A DNA stretch of 22,379 bases, taken from assembly GCA_002403105.1 (NCBI GenBank), contig DHHD01000020.1:1-22379 (forward strand), read 5' to 3'. The stretch is from Anaerolineaceae bacterium UBA4781 (GTDB taxonomy: Bacteria > Chloroflexota > Anaerolineae > Anaerolineales > Anaerolineaceae). A program made the translations under genes and the position numbers. Of this stretch, positions 6,798-14,302 are shown piece by piece; the stretch's first letter is position 1; the number at the start of each line of letters is the position of its first letter. The notes beneath the pieces were generated by a model. It ran no database searches. It was not told the origin of the DNA and worked only from the letters and a program-made list of their open reading frames with translations.

Positions 6798-7070
6798 TTA
6801 AAGGTCATTGATTATTTTTTGAAGATCGTTTTGATCTTTACCAGAAATACAGATATGCTTCAGTCTGGATGCGCCCCCTGCGATTAATTTAACATCCCCT
6901 CTCTTTACATCGAATATTTCTTCGAAAAAGCGTACTAATTCACGATTTACCTTCCCTTTTTCAGGCACGCCTTTGACTTTTATCTTTAATACATCATTTT
7001 CCATGAAACCGATTAATTCAGTTTTTGGCGAATTCGGGGCAACTTTTACTGTCAGATGAAGTTCTTTCAT
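6798..7070 (-). CDS. DUF167 family protein, YggU-like
   Basis: A 90-residue protein of the DUF167/YggU family. The KVAPNSPKTELIGF opening, the KIKVKGVPEKGKVNRELVRFFEEIF core and the KRGDVKLIAGGASRLKHICI strand are diagnostic and complete. The biochemical role is unknown; these small alpha/beta proteins are conserved across bacteria. Its ATG overlaps the TGA of the upstream laccase-domain gene (ATGA), so translation is probably coupled. It is the last gene of the long minus-strand unit that starts at smpB. Confidence 0.9.
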   Translation of the reverse strand: MKELHLTVKVAPNSPKTELIGFMENDVLKIKVKGVPEKGKVNRELVRFFEEIFDVKRGDVKLIAGGASRLKHICISGKDQNDLQKIINDL

Positions 7071-7852
7071 TTCTTCGTAGTCAAAACCGCCGCAAATCGT
7101 CCTGTTTTTCCATTCTCAGCTCGATGCGAATACCAATTGTCCAGATCACAAGCTGTACATACTCCTGCAATTTCGATCGATTTCAATGGATATCTTTCGA
7201 GGAGCAGTGCATTGGCTTGCCACATATCAAAATATAAACTTCCTGCTCGTCGTTGAAAAATTCTCTCTTCCTGCCCTGGAAAAGTTTCCATTATAGAAGC
7301 TTCAGTTGAACCTCCAATTTCGTAATGATCGACGCCAATTGATGGCCCAATTCCGGCAATGATATCTTGTACATTAGAATTATATTCTGCTTGCATTTTC
7401 TCAATAGTTCGACAGACGATATGCTTTACTGTACCCTGCCAACCAGCATGGGCAATTGCAATGACATATTTTTTTGTATCATAGAAAAGCACCGGTACAC
7501 AATCCGCAAAAACCATCAAAAGCGCTACCTCCGGATTCGAGGTTATAACAGCATCCCCCTCAGCATGAGGTTTTTCTACTGGTCTTGGGCTTTCTGAACA
7601 ACGCACGATGTCACTATGAATTTGCCAGGTATCAAACACCGAATCAAACCCTTTGCCAAATATCTTTAGAATGCGATCACGATTTTCAATGACATTTTCT
7701 CGTGCATCGCCCACAGAAGTTGCTACATTAAGCGATGCCCAGGGTTGTGGACTGATTCCCCCCGCTCGTGTAAAGAAACCATGTTCTATACCGAATTCAT
7801 CAAATGAGGAGAGTGTGAAATAACGAAGTCCATTCTTCTCTCGAAATGGCAT
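7067..7852 (-). CDS. Laccase-domain protein, YfiH/YlmD type (purine nucleoside phosphorylase family, DUF152)
   Basis: A 261-residue multicopper-polyphenol-oxidase-like protein. Family members first described as polyphenol oxidases have been shown to act as purine nucleoside phosphorylases/adenosine deaminases. The metal ligands are present: His79 (WQIHSD), Cys118 (FADCVPV) and His135 (AIAHAGWQGT). The FFTRAGGIS opening, the GIGPSIG loop and the terminal WYSHRAENGKTGRFAA motif also match. Length is typical. AAGGAG lies just before the ATG, which overlaps the stop of the DUF2085 gene by one base (TAATG), and the gene overlaps yggU downstream (ATGA). In many bacteria yfiH-like genes sit near cell-division or envelope genes, and here the neighbour two genes up is an L,D-transpeptidase. 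Confidence 0.9.
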   Translation of the reverse strand: MPFREKNGLRYFTLSSFDEFGIEHGFFTRAGGISPQPWASLNVATSVGDARENVIENRDRILKIFGKGFDSVFDTWQIHSDIVRCSESPRPVEKPHAEGDAVITSNPEVALLMVFADCVPVLFYDTKKYVIAIAHAGWQGTVKHIVCRTIEKMQAEYNSNVQDIIAGIGPSIGVDHYEIGGSTEASIMETFPGQEERIFQRRAGSLYFDMWQANALLLERYPLKSIEIAGVCTACDLDNWYSHRAENGKTGRFAAVLTTKK

Positions 7853-8526
7853 TAAATCTCCTTACAGCGGTGATTATTATTTGCTATACGCAGTGACTCT
7901 TCCAATTTTGGGAAAATAAATAACCCTGTTGTTATACCAAAGAGTCCACCCGTTGCAGTGCGCAGTAAAGGCGTGCTTTCCCATCCCATGCTGCCATTCA
8001 GTCCTTGAAAAACATCTCCCCCCAATTGGAAGATCCCATCGAAAAATAACGGAAATAATCCAAGAGTTATCCAGTAAAGAATTGGGATCGGATGCCATTT
8101 CCTTCTCGATAGCGCAAATCCAAATCCTGCCAGGATAAATCCAAGGTTGATAGCGATATCACGCTGGCAAAGGGCGGTCTTGAAACCTGTCAAAGCATCA
8201 CCGATAAAAATTCGAGCGGAAACTAGGTCAGATGGAGAGTTACCTGTGACCTCTTCATAGGGTACCATGTTTTGAATACCCGCCAAACGTAATGGGTAAA
8301 ATGCTTGATTTCCAAATAAAAACCAGGAGCGGTACGCAAGCTGATGGCAGGTACCACTATACATTGCATAGATTAGTTGTGCTGCATTTTGTGCATTGTA
8401 ATGCGCTAAGAGTGGAGCAATGAATGCTCCAAGGGTAATGATCAATATGAGAAAGCAAAAAACCAGAATGTATTTTTTATAAAACCAGCACCAAAAGTTA
8501 GTCATTGTTATTTGATTGTCTTGCAA
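7852..8526 (-). CDS. DUF2085 integral membrane protein
   Basis: A 224-residue membrane protein. It has a hydrophobic helix at about 14-36 (VFCFLILIITLGAFIAPLL) and several more between about 120 and 205. The DUF2085 signature is visible as TCHQLAYRSWFLFGNQAFYPLR (about 59-80), where CHQ and RSxFLFG are the conserved part. Function is unknown. The frame opens with TTG directly after the TGA of the L,D-transpeptidase gene, with AGGA about 13 nt upstream. An ATG seven codons inside (8505) would give 217 residues and a 21-nt gap but has no visible ribosome site, so the start is uncertain. Translation from either is likely coupled to the neighbours. Confidence 0.8.
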   Translation of the reverse strand: MQDNQITMTNFWCWFYKKYILVFCFLILIITLGAFIAPLLAHYNAQNAAQLIYAMYSGTCHQLAYRSWFLFGNQAFYPLRLAGIQNMVPYEEVTGNSPSDLVSARIFIGDALTGFKTALCQRDIAINLGFILAGFGFALSRRKWHPIPILYWITLGLFPLFFDGIFQLGGDVFQGLNGSMGWESTPLLRTATGGLFGITTGLFIFPKLEESLRIANNNHRCKEI

Positions 8527-9669
8527 TCAATACAGTGGTTCCTTGACATGGATCATGGTTCCACTGTAATCGGATGCGGTTTGATCGCCTGGGTAAAGAC
8601 TGATATACGGTGTCGTCCAGCGAAAAATCCATTTTGCATCTTCCGGGCTGGCATTCACACATCCATGTGAACGGGCAGTTCCAAAATCACTGTGCCAGAA
8701 AGTGGCATGGATAGAAACACCAGTACCTACAAACAAAGATGTCCAGGGAACTGCCATCGTATCCCACCCTGCTCCTGTTCCACCACCACTCATATGGAGC
8801 GAAATTGTTTTACGCCAAATCCAATGGTCACCAACCGGTGTCACCCAATCATCAGCAGGTAACCCATATTCATCCAATTTTTGCCCCGTAGAAACACGAC
8901 AAAAATAAACCTCGGATGCTCCTTCATAACAGGACAAGGTTTGCTGATTTACATTGACAACAATGTTTTTATCTGTGATTTCGGGATGGATCGGCGCAAT
9001 TTCTTCTTCTGTGATTGGTCTGAACGCCGTAGCTTCAGCCCAAAAAATATCCCCATATCCATACCCGTGACCGTAATCTTCATTGACACGATAATATACG
9101 ATCCCATCTGCATCCACACTCATTTGATCGATCCACACCACCTGACTGTAATACAAACGCCAGAGATCAGATGCGGCTTCATTCAACCAGGGTGCTCTTG
9201 CAGGAGGATTTTCGAGTGTCATTTTCACATAGGGCACAGTCACTTCAGCCCACATACCCTGACTCCCATTACTGGCTGGTATTTGTGAGACAGGTTGGTT
9301 GGAAATGTTGCGAACCTTCTGCACACTTGGCAGGTAGACAAAACCTTCAGGAGTTTCTACCCAGCGATTATTGCCAGTTCGTCCCGTTGGAGTGGCTCCA
9401 ACAACTTCACGATTCCAAACCAAACATTCATCCACTTCCATATTGCGGATTATCGTTGCATCAGAAGTTGGTTTCATTCGGATAGGAAGCGTATTCGGTA
9501 AGTACACGGTATTTCGCGCGAAATAATCTGAATCAGAAAAATCATCCAAATACGCAAAGTTTTCCAACAACCGTACTGGTTTTTTTTTTGCAAGAAAAAT
9601 TACTCCACCCATACCGATCAAAGACTTCTTTAAAAATTCTCTTCTTGAAAATGACTCATTTGTTTTCAT
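8527..9669 (-). CDS. Tat-exported L,D-transpeptidase (YkuD) with SH3-like domain
   Basis: A 380-residue exported enzyme. Residues 8-15 (SRREFLKK), followed by a hydrophobic stretch, form a twin-arginine signal. An SH3-like segment covers about 52-118 (PIRMKPTSDATIIRN..., WVETPEGFVYLPSV). A further exported segment leads to the catalytic domain, about 233-375. The YkuD motif is complete: His321, His326 and SHGCVN with the nucleophile Cys337. Such enzymes form meso-DAP to meso-DAP cross-links in peptidoglycan or attach proteins to it, outside the membrane. No Shine-Dalgarno is visible before the ATG. TTGACT-17-TAAGCT lies just upstream, the -10 being a poor match, so both weak initiation after hutH (44-nt gap) and a very short leader are possible. 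The next gene (DUF2085) begins right at its stop. Confidence 0.9.
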   Translation of the reverse strand: MKTNESFSRREFLKKSLIGMGGVIFLAKKKPVRLLENFAYLDDFSDSDYFARNTVYLPNTLPIRMKPTSDATIIRNMEVDECLVWNREVVGATPTGRTGNNRWVETPEGFVYLPSVQKVRNISNQPVSQIPASNGSQGMWAEVTVPYVKMTLENPPARAPWLNEAASDLWRLYYSQVVWIDQMSVDADGIVYYRVNEDYGHGYGYGDIFWAEATAFRPITEEEIAPIHPEITDKNIVVNVNQQTLSCYEGASEVYFCRVSTGQKLDEYGLPADDWVTPVGDHWIWRKTISLHMSGGGTGAGWDTMAVPWTSLFVGTGVSIHATFWHSDFGTARSHGCVNASPEDAKWIFRWTTPYISLYPGDQTASDYSGTMIHVKEPLY

Positions 9670-9713
9670 TACGTCAAGCTTACCAATCTACTTTTAAAAA
9701 GTCAAACCTTTTA

Positions 9714-11249
9714 TTATTCTTCAATTGAAAATACTTCTTCTTTTAACCAAAGATGTACTTTATTTATTTCTTCCCCCCACAAAGAATCATGCTGCAAAAA
9801 TGGAGCATTCTGTCGAATGAAGGTAAAAAAGCTAAATGTTCCTTCTCCTAATTTCCTCTCAGGAAATTGTTTTTTCCTAATTTCAATGGCATGCGCAGCA
9901 GTATACATCTCAATTGCCAGAATTCGAAGGACGTTCTCGGTGATCATCCATGTATGCCGGGCAGCGGTTAAAGAATTGGCATTATGATCTTCTTGATTGG
10001 CTGATGTCGGAAGTGAATGGACAGCATCAGAGTTTGCCAGATGTTGGTTTTCCATCACCAAAGAGGCCGCTGAATATTGCGGTATCATCAATCCAGATTC
10101 CAAACCCGAATTTTTTGCATCTGCGATCAGCATCAATGGCAACCCATTATTTAGATTTGCATCCAACAGACGGAATATTCTTCGCTCAGCGATTGCGCCC
10201 AATTCAGCCGCAGCGATACCCAGAAAATCCATTATCAGAGCTATGGGTTCCCCGTGAAAATTGCCTCCGGAAATAATATCTCCATTTTTAAAAAGTAATG
10301 GATTATCCGTGGCCGCATTGATTTCGGATGTAATAACTTTTATTGCATACTCCAAAGTATCACGTACTGCACCATGTACCTGAGGTGCACAGCGGATAGC
10401 GTATCCATCTTGAATATGATTGGAGCTGTTAATGAATGTACTACCTTCAATTTTTTTCCATACATTCTTTGCTGTTTCTATCTGCCCTGCCATCCCTCTT
10501 GCAGCCTGTAAGCGGGCATCAAATGCTTCTTTGCGTGCCAGCAATGCTTCCATGGATAGTGCCAGGCTCTCTTCTGCAAAGTGACACAGGCTTTTAACAT
10601 ACCAGCAGTTAATTGCACCCAGAGCTGCGGAAAATGTCGCCCCATTGATCAGTGCCAATCCTTCTTTCGGATCCAGGATCATGCGCCCGATACCAGCCGC
10701 ACGCATTGCATCCTTCCCGCTCATGAATTCTCCCTTATACCAGGCATTCCCTGATTCCTGTACAAGGTCTTGCTCATCTTTTGTAACCACAAGTGCCAAT
10801 TGAGCAAGCTGACAGAGATCACCGGAAGAGCCCATGGAACCCTGGGAACGAACTTGAGGGATAACACCTTTATTTAACATATCCAGCAGAGTTTGAATAA
10901 GTGTTAATCGCACCCCTGAAAAACCCTTTACGAGCGAGTTCGCTCGGATAAGAATAGCTGCCCTGATCGTATTATTATCAAAATCCGGTCCTATCCCCAC
11001 TGCATGACTTAATATCAGATTCCGATTAAGTTCTGCTAAATGTGCAGGGGATATTTTCTGTGAATGAAAGATTCCGTATCCGGTATTAATTCCATAATAC
11101 GAAATATCTTTCTTCAAATTTTCCTGCAGCGTCTGATTGGATTCATCGATGATTGCTTTTGAATTTTCATCAATCTCAACGCTTTCATTGCAGAAAGCAA
11201 CTCTGATAACCTGTTCAATGGTCAAGTCATTTCCGGTTAATTGAATCAT
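9714..11249 (-). CDS. hutH: Histidine ammonia-lyase (HAL) with an unusual Ser-Ser-Gly MIO triad
   Basis: A 511-residue member of the aromatic amino-acid ammonia-lyase family, which converts L-histidine to trans-urocanate and ammonia. Histidine-type residues are present: Tyr52 in YGINTGYG, His82 in LILSHAVG, the QDGYAIRCAPQVHGA block with its Tyr and Arg, GGNFHGEP, and TSANQEDHNAN near the end of the core. The MIO cofactor normally forms from Ala-Ser-Gly; here it is Ser141-Ser142-Gly143, and the usual DLxPLAH continues as DLCQLAQ. The family also has phenylalanine and tyrosine lyases, but the His82 and QVHGA features favour histidine. No hutU, hutI or hutG lies nearby. AAGGAA before the ATG and a 15-nt gap to smpB place it in the smpB transcript. 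Confidence 0.88.
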   Translation of the reverse strand: MIQLTGNDLTIEQVIRVAFCNESVEIDENSKAIIDESNQTLQENLKKDISYYGINTGYGIFHSQKISPAHLAELNRNLILSHAVGIGPDFDNNTIRAAILIRANSLVKGFSGVRLTLIQTLLDMLNKGVIPQVRSQGSMGSSGDLCQLAQLALVVTKDEQDLVQESGNAWYKGEFMSGKDAMRAAGIGRMILDPKEGLALINGATFSAALGAINCWYVKSLCHFAEESLALSMEALLARKEAFDARLQAARGMAGQIETAKNVWKKIEGSTFINSSNHIQDGYAIRCAPQVHGAVRDTLEYAIKVITSEINAATDNPLLFKNGDIISGGNFHGEPIALIMDFLGIAAAELGAIAERRIFRLLDANLNNGLPLMLIADAKNSGLESGLMIPQYSAASLVMENQHLANSDAVHSLPTSANQEDHNANSLTAARHTWMITENVLRILAIEMYTAAHAIEIRKKQFPERKLGEGTFSFFTFIRQNAPFLQHDSLWGEEINKVHLWLKEEVFSIEE

Positions 11250-11264
11250 AGGTTTTCCTTAGAA

Positions 11265-11711
11265 TCAGATTTTTCTGTTTCTTTCCATATCTCTTTGCAT
11301 ATCCCGTTCAGCGATATCCCGCCTTTTATCATACAATTTTTTCCCCCGTGCCAATGCAATATCAATTTTCGCTTTCCCATTCACTAAGTACACCTCTACC
11401 GGAATGATGGTCAAACCTTTTTGGCGAACACCATTCCATAATTGATTGATCTCACGTTTTTTAAGGAGAAGCTTTCGTTTTCGCTTTGGATCATGGTTCA
11501 TCCGGCTGGCTGGGTCATAGGGTGAAACATGCGCATTGATCAACCACACCTCATCACCATCAGTCTGTACATATGCTTCTGCAATACTTATTTGTCTTGC
11601 TCGGATAGATTTAATTTCAGTACCAAGTAATACTAATCCAGCCTCGAAGTGTTCCAGAAGGTTATATTCAAATTTGGCTTTCCGATTGGTTGCAATGGTC
11701 TTTTTATCCAT
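11265..11711 (-). CDS. smpB: SsrA-binding protein SmpB
   Basis: A 148-residue RNA-binding protein that carries tmRNA into stalled ribosomes during trans-translation. Family blocks are evident: NRKAKFEYNLLEHFEAGLVLLGTE at about 9-32, the EIKSIRARQISIAEAYV strand pair, the NAHVSPYDPASRMNHDPKRKRKLLL segment, and the basic C-terminal tail GKKLYDKRRDIAERD that folds into the decoding centre. Length is normal. No Shine-Dalgarno is visible before the ATG. A TAGAAT lies 7 nt upstream of it, which would give a nearly leaderless mRNA, but no -35 is convincing. First gene of the minus-strand unit and divergent from the patatin gene. No ssrA (tmRNA) gene was seen next to it. Confidence 0.95.
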   Translation of the reverse strand: MDKKTIATNRKAKFEYNLLEHFEAGLVLLGTEIKSIRARQISIAEAYVQTDGDEVWLINAHVSPYDPASRMNHDPKRKRKLLLKKREINQLWNGVRQKGLTIIPVEVYLVNGKAKIDIALARGKKLYDKRRDIAERDMQRDMERNRKI

Positions 11712-11836
11712 ACAGATGATTCTAATTTATTTTTTTATTAAACTACTCCTTTTCTTTTGTACATTCTACCTTTCTTTCTTCTATAAAAACCAAAAATACG
11801 TTTATACGTATATAAAGAGAAATCAAGTGAGGATGT

Positions 11837-12757
11837 ATGACAAAACAAAAAATTACACTGGCACTTGGTGGTGGGGGTTTAAAAGGGTATGCCCATATTG
11901 GTGTTATTACCGCATTAGAAGATAACGGATATGAAATTGCAGGAATCGCTGGAACAAGTGCAGGTGGTTTATTTGGTTCTTTTTCTGCTTTTGGCTATAC
12001 TTTCAATGAAACCCTCTCATTCATAGATGAATTGGATAAATCCAAATTATTTCAACGCATGCATAACGATACTCCTTCCCTGATAGGTTTAAAGGGACTG
12101 TATGAGATCCTCCAAGATAAATTTGGGGATCATTCAATTTCACAAATGGAGATCCCGTTTGCAACCACTGCTGTAGATATAAATACCAATCAGGAGATAT
12201 ATCTCAATTGTGGAAAAATAACGGATGCGATCAAAGCAACCATTGCTATTCCGGGTGTTTTTCCTTATGTAAAGCTGGGTTCTTTTACCCTTGTTGATGG
12301 AGGGGTATATGATCCCATCCCAGTAAACCTGGCACGCTGTATTGCAGGAGAGTATCCGATTATTGCGGTTTGCCTTACGCCGCAAAAAGAAACCTCAAAA
12401 GAATTAATAAAATTACAGCTCCCATCCATAACACCCATCTCCTCAACGGTGGTTGATTACTTTGCAAATTTAAGACTTGGAAAAGCCTTAGAAGTTTTCT
12501 TAAATTCCATGGATGTCATGCAGGTGGTTATGGCAGATATGCAGATTCAACTTACCACACCCGAAGTTGTTTTACGACCTGATACCAGCAAGTATTATTA
12601 TCTGGACGACGTGAATCCTGTTGAACTTATCACAAATGGACAAAGGATTGTTGAAAAATCATTGGAACAGATCGAAGCAGGAATTCAATCATTCCATATT
12701 TCCGAACACAAACCATCCGGGGTTTTTCTTTCTAATCTGATGCTGCCAACGGATTAG
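11837..12757 (+). CDS. Patatin-like phospholipase / serine hydrolase (RssA/NTE type)
   Basis: A 306-residue patatin-fold acyl hydrolase. All catalytic elements are visible: the oxyanion-hole loop GGGGLKGYAHIG (about 11-22), the nucleophile elbow GTSAGG with Ser41, and the second member of the dyad, Asp154, in VDGGVYDP. ATIAIPGVFP (about 134-143) is also typical of the family. No signal peptide is visible, so it acts in the cytosol or on the inner membrane face. The substrate is unknown; phospholipid or lysophospholipid is usual. GTGAGG 5-6 nt before the ATG supports the start. The upstream region contains a palindrome TATACGTATA (11803-11812) next to TATAAA, without a good -35. Its stop overlaps the stop of the convergent SH3 gene by 4 nt, and no terminator lies between them. 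Confidence 0.9.
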   Translation: MTKQKITLALGGGGLKGYAHIGVITALEDNGYEIAGIAGTSAGGLFGSFSAFGYTFNETLSFIDELDKSKLFQRMHNDTPSLIGLKGLYEILQDKFGDHSISQMEIPFATTAVDINTNQEIYLNCGKITDAIKATIAIPGVFPYVKLGSFTLVDGGVYDPIPVNLARCIAGEYPIIAVCLTPQKETSKELIKLQLPSITPISSTVVDYFANLRLGKALEVFLNSMDVMQVVMADMQIQLTTPEVVLRPDTSKYYYLDDVNPVELITNGQRIVEKSLEQIEAGIQSFHISEHKPSGVFLSNLMLPTD

Positions 12758-13371
12758 CGCTCAGTAATCAATGAAATAATTGCTATAAGCACACCCAATC
12801 CACCTATGATAAGAATGATCAGACCGATGGGAATATGTTGAGAAATTCCTGATGTAACCTCGTCTGCATAGGTAGGGATTGTTTGAGGTGGTGCGGGGGT
12901 ATAGGTCGGTAAATTTGTCGCTGCTGGAGTAACAACAAATTGAGCAGCTAAGGTAGGATCGATGGTAGTGGTGGTTGCAGGTGTTGGAGTTGGGGGTGGT
13001 TCAACAATGGGCAGTTCACCAGCCGAAAGGGTTACTAATGGTGAATACACCCATCCTGATCCTCCTGAAATTCCTGGATATGCAACCAAAATCCAATCTC
13101 CGCCAGCCGATTTTCCCAATGCAGGTACTTCTTCACCAGGTAGCAGCACACCCACTTCATCATAAAAAACACCCGGTCCTGAGCGTACATTGACCGGATC
13201 TTCCTGGTCAAGATTCACATAAGCCATTACACCTTGTGGCGTACCTGTTACCGTCGGCAGCGCGATAGTTGGTTGCTGGAATTGATAATCAGCATTTACT
13301 TTATTATTAAGTAAACAGGTAAATAAGATCGTTAGAAGAATGGAAAGAACCAGAGGAATTCTTTTTAGCAT
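12754..13371 (-). CDS. Exported SH3b-domain protein with Pro/Thr linker and C-terminal membrane anchor
   Basis: A 205-residue protein built as a secretion signal (Lys-Arg then a hydrophobic run to about 27), a bacterial SH3 domain (about 48-115), a Pro/Thr-rich linker (about 122-172) and a C-terminal helix (about 181-201, IGLIILIIGGLGVLIAIISL) ending in TER. The SH3b signature is clear: PVNVRSGPGVFYDEVGVLLPGE, DWILVAYP, GGSGWVYSPLV. It should be exported and held on the membrane, with the SH3 part reaching toward the cell wall. Domain layout is common in Chloroflexota. There is no strong ribosome site. A perfect TATAAT (13398-13403, minus) lies about 26 nt before the ATG. It shares its last four bases, 12754-12757, with the convergent patatin gene. 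Confidence 0.82.
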   Translation of the reverse strand: MLKRIPLVLSILLTILFTCLLNNKVNADYQFQQPTIALPTVTGTPQGVMAYVNLDQEDPVNVRSGPGVFYDEVGVLLPGEEVPALGKSAGGDWILVAYPGISGGSGWVYSPLVTLSAGELPIVEPPPTPTPATTTTIDPTLAAQFVVTPAATNLPTYTPAPPQTIPTYADEVTSGISQHIPIGLIILIIGGLGVLIAIISLITER

Positions 13372-13397
13372 AATTAACTCGTTTTTTGGTGTTTTTG

Positions 13398-13405
13398 ATT
13401 ATAAT
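13398..13405. promoter_or_regulatory. Symmetrical -10 element ATTATAAT between two divergent genes
   Basis: The 8-base palindrome ATTATAAT reads as a perfect TATAAT on both strands: 13400-13405 plus and 13398-13403 minus. Rightward, the ATG at 13414 is only 8 nt past the -10, where transcription would begin. Leftward, the SH3 gene starts about 26 nt away. No clear -35 matches were found on either strand. Confidence 0.5.
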
Positions 13406-13413
13406 GCAATCTA

Positions 13414-13998
13414 ATGGAACATAAAATATTTCACGGTCAATTCTCACCTGAGGAATTAGCAGAATGTTTGCAGATCCATTTCAATCGTGGTAATTTGATC
13501 GTTCAAAAGATTGTTTACGATGATGGGTTGGGAATTCAGATTAAAACCAGAGATTTTCGAACCTCAGGTGGAAATACAGCTCTTGGTATTTCACTAAAAA
13601 AAGCTGAGGATGGTGTTTCGGTTCAAGTAGGTCAGCAAACATGGGTGGGTATTGCAGCCAGCTTGGGTTATTCTGCTTTAGCAGCGTATCTAAACCCTGT
13701 AAACCTATTGAATCGCCTGGATGATATTGCACAAGATGTTGAATATTTGCAGCTTACTGATGAAGTTTGGAAAGTGATCGAGACCAATGCCCGCGCTCTT
13801 GGCAGCGGTTATGAATTATCAGAGAAGCTGCGTAGAATCACCTGCGAATATTGCGGTGCGGCTAACCCCGCCGGTTTGCCAACTTGTGTAGCTTGCGGTG
13901 CACCAATGGGATTCGTCCAACCTACTTCATGCAAAAATTGCGGCTATATCATTCTGGATCAAGCATCTGTCTGCCCTAATTGTAAAAGCAAGCTTTAG
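13414..13998 (+). CDS. Double zinc-ribbon protein, unknown function
   Basis: A 194-residue protein. The N-terminal part (about 1-125) has no motif I recognise; it contains a Gly-rich hydrophobic segment, VGIAASLGYSALAAYLNP at about 79-96, that may associate with membrane. The C-terminus holds two zinc ribbons: CEYCGAANPAGLPTCVACG (about 144-162) and CKNCGYIILDQASVCPNC (about 173-190), eight Cys in C-x2-C pairs. Such tails bind nucleic acid or protein partners. No Shine-Dalgarno precedes the ATG. A perfect TATAAT ends 8 nt before it, so the message may be leaderless. It is divergent from the SH3 gene and followed by a long AT-rich gap. Function cannot be assigned. Confidence 0.78.
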   Translation: MEHKIFHGQFSPEELAECLQIHFNRGNLIVQKIVYDDGLGIQIKTRDFRTSGGNTALGISLKKAEDGVSVQVGQQTWVGIAASLGYSALAAYLNPVNLLNRLDDIAQDVEYLQLTDEVWKVIETNARALGSGYELSEKLRRITCEYCGAANPAGLPTCVACGAPMGFVQPTSCKNCGYIILDQASVCPNCKSKL

Positions 13999-14126
13999 GT
14001 GAATCCGTTTTCAATAATTTCCATATTTCTGATTCGTTAATACTTTTTTGCAAATAGACTATTTTTTTTATGCAAATTTGTTTTGTATCTTTATCGAGAT
14101 AATTATTCGTCGAATGAATTCGGTGA

Positions 14127-14155
14127 TTGTATATTCAGAAAAATGGGTGTATATT
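14127..14155 (+). promoter_or_regulatory. Permease promoter, TTGTAT-17-TATATT
   Basis: TTGTAT (14127-14132) and TATATT (14150-14155) are separated by 17 nt. The predicted start near 14162 gives an untranslated leader of about 140 nt, long for this window. The surrounding DNA is AT-rich, so a chance match is possible. Confidence 0.55.
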
Positions 14156-14261
14156 GTACTCCGCTGTATGAGGTAATTATTTTTATATTAAATTTTTTCC
14201 CCTGAAATATACATTTGAATACCAAATTAATTGGCAGAAATATTTATTTTTGTATGGATTT

Positions 14262-14279
14262 AATATTCTGTTGAATATT
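14262..14279 (+). repeat. Perfect inverted repeat AATATTC-TGTT-GAATATT in the permease leader
   Basis: A 7-bp perfect stem with a 4-nt loop, followed by TTTTTA, ends 11 nt before the AAGGAG ribosome site of the permease gene. It could be an operator, a weak leader hairpin or an attenuator. All base pairs but one are A-T, so stability is low. Confidence 0.45.
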
Positions 14280-14302
14280 TTTTATAGAAAAAGGAGTAGT
14301 GC

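Larger units (their letters stand above)
13999..14302. other. AT-rich intergenic region before the permease gene
   Basis: About 300 nt without a credible gene. The longest hand-translated frames (10 and 20 codons, at about 14079 and 14144) lack ribosome sites. It holds a promoter-like pair (14127-14155), a small dyad ATTCG-T-CGAAT (14105-14115), a perfect AT-rich hairpin near the start codon (14262-14279), and the AAGGAG ribosome site of the permease. No terminator is evident for the zinc-ribbon gene to its left. Confidence 0.6.

Noticed and set aside
6822..6838. Hairpin AAGATC-GTTTT-GATCTT as terminator of the zinc-ribbon gene
   Set aside because: It is inside the yggU coding sequence, the stem is 6 bp and only three T follow; probably coincidental.
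8881..9485. Plus-strand open frames opposite the L,D-transpeptidase gene
   Set aside because: They overlap conserved coding sequence on the other strand and show biased, motif-free translations.
14079..14206. Short frames in the permease leader (MQICFVSLSR at about 14079; MGVYCTPLYE... of 20 codons at about 14144) as possible leader peptides
   Set aside because: No ribosome site before either, and the second overlaps the predicted -10 element; not distinguishable from chance frames in AT-rich DNA.
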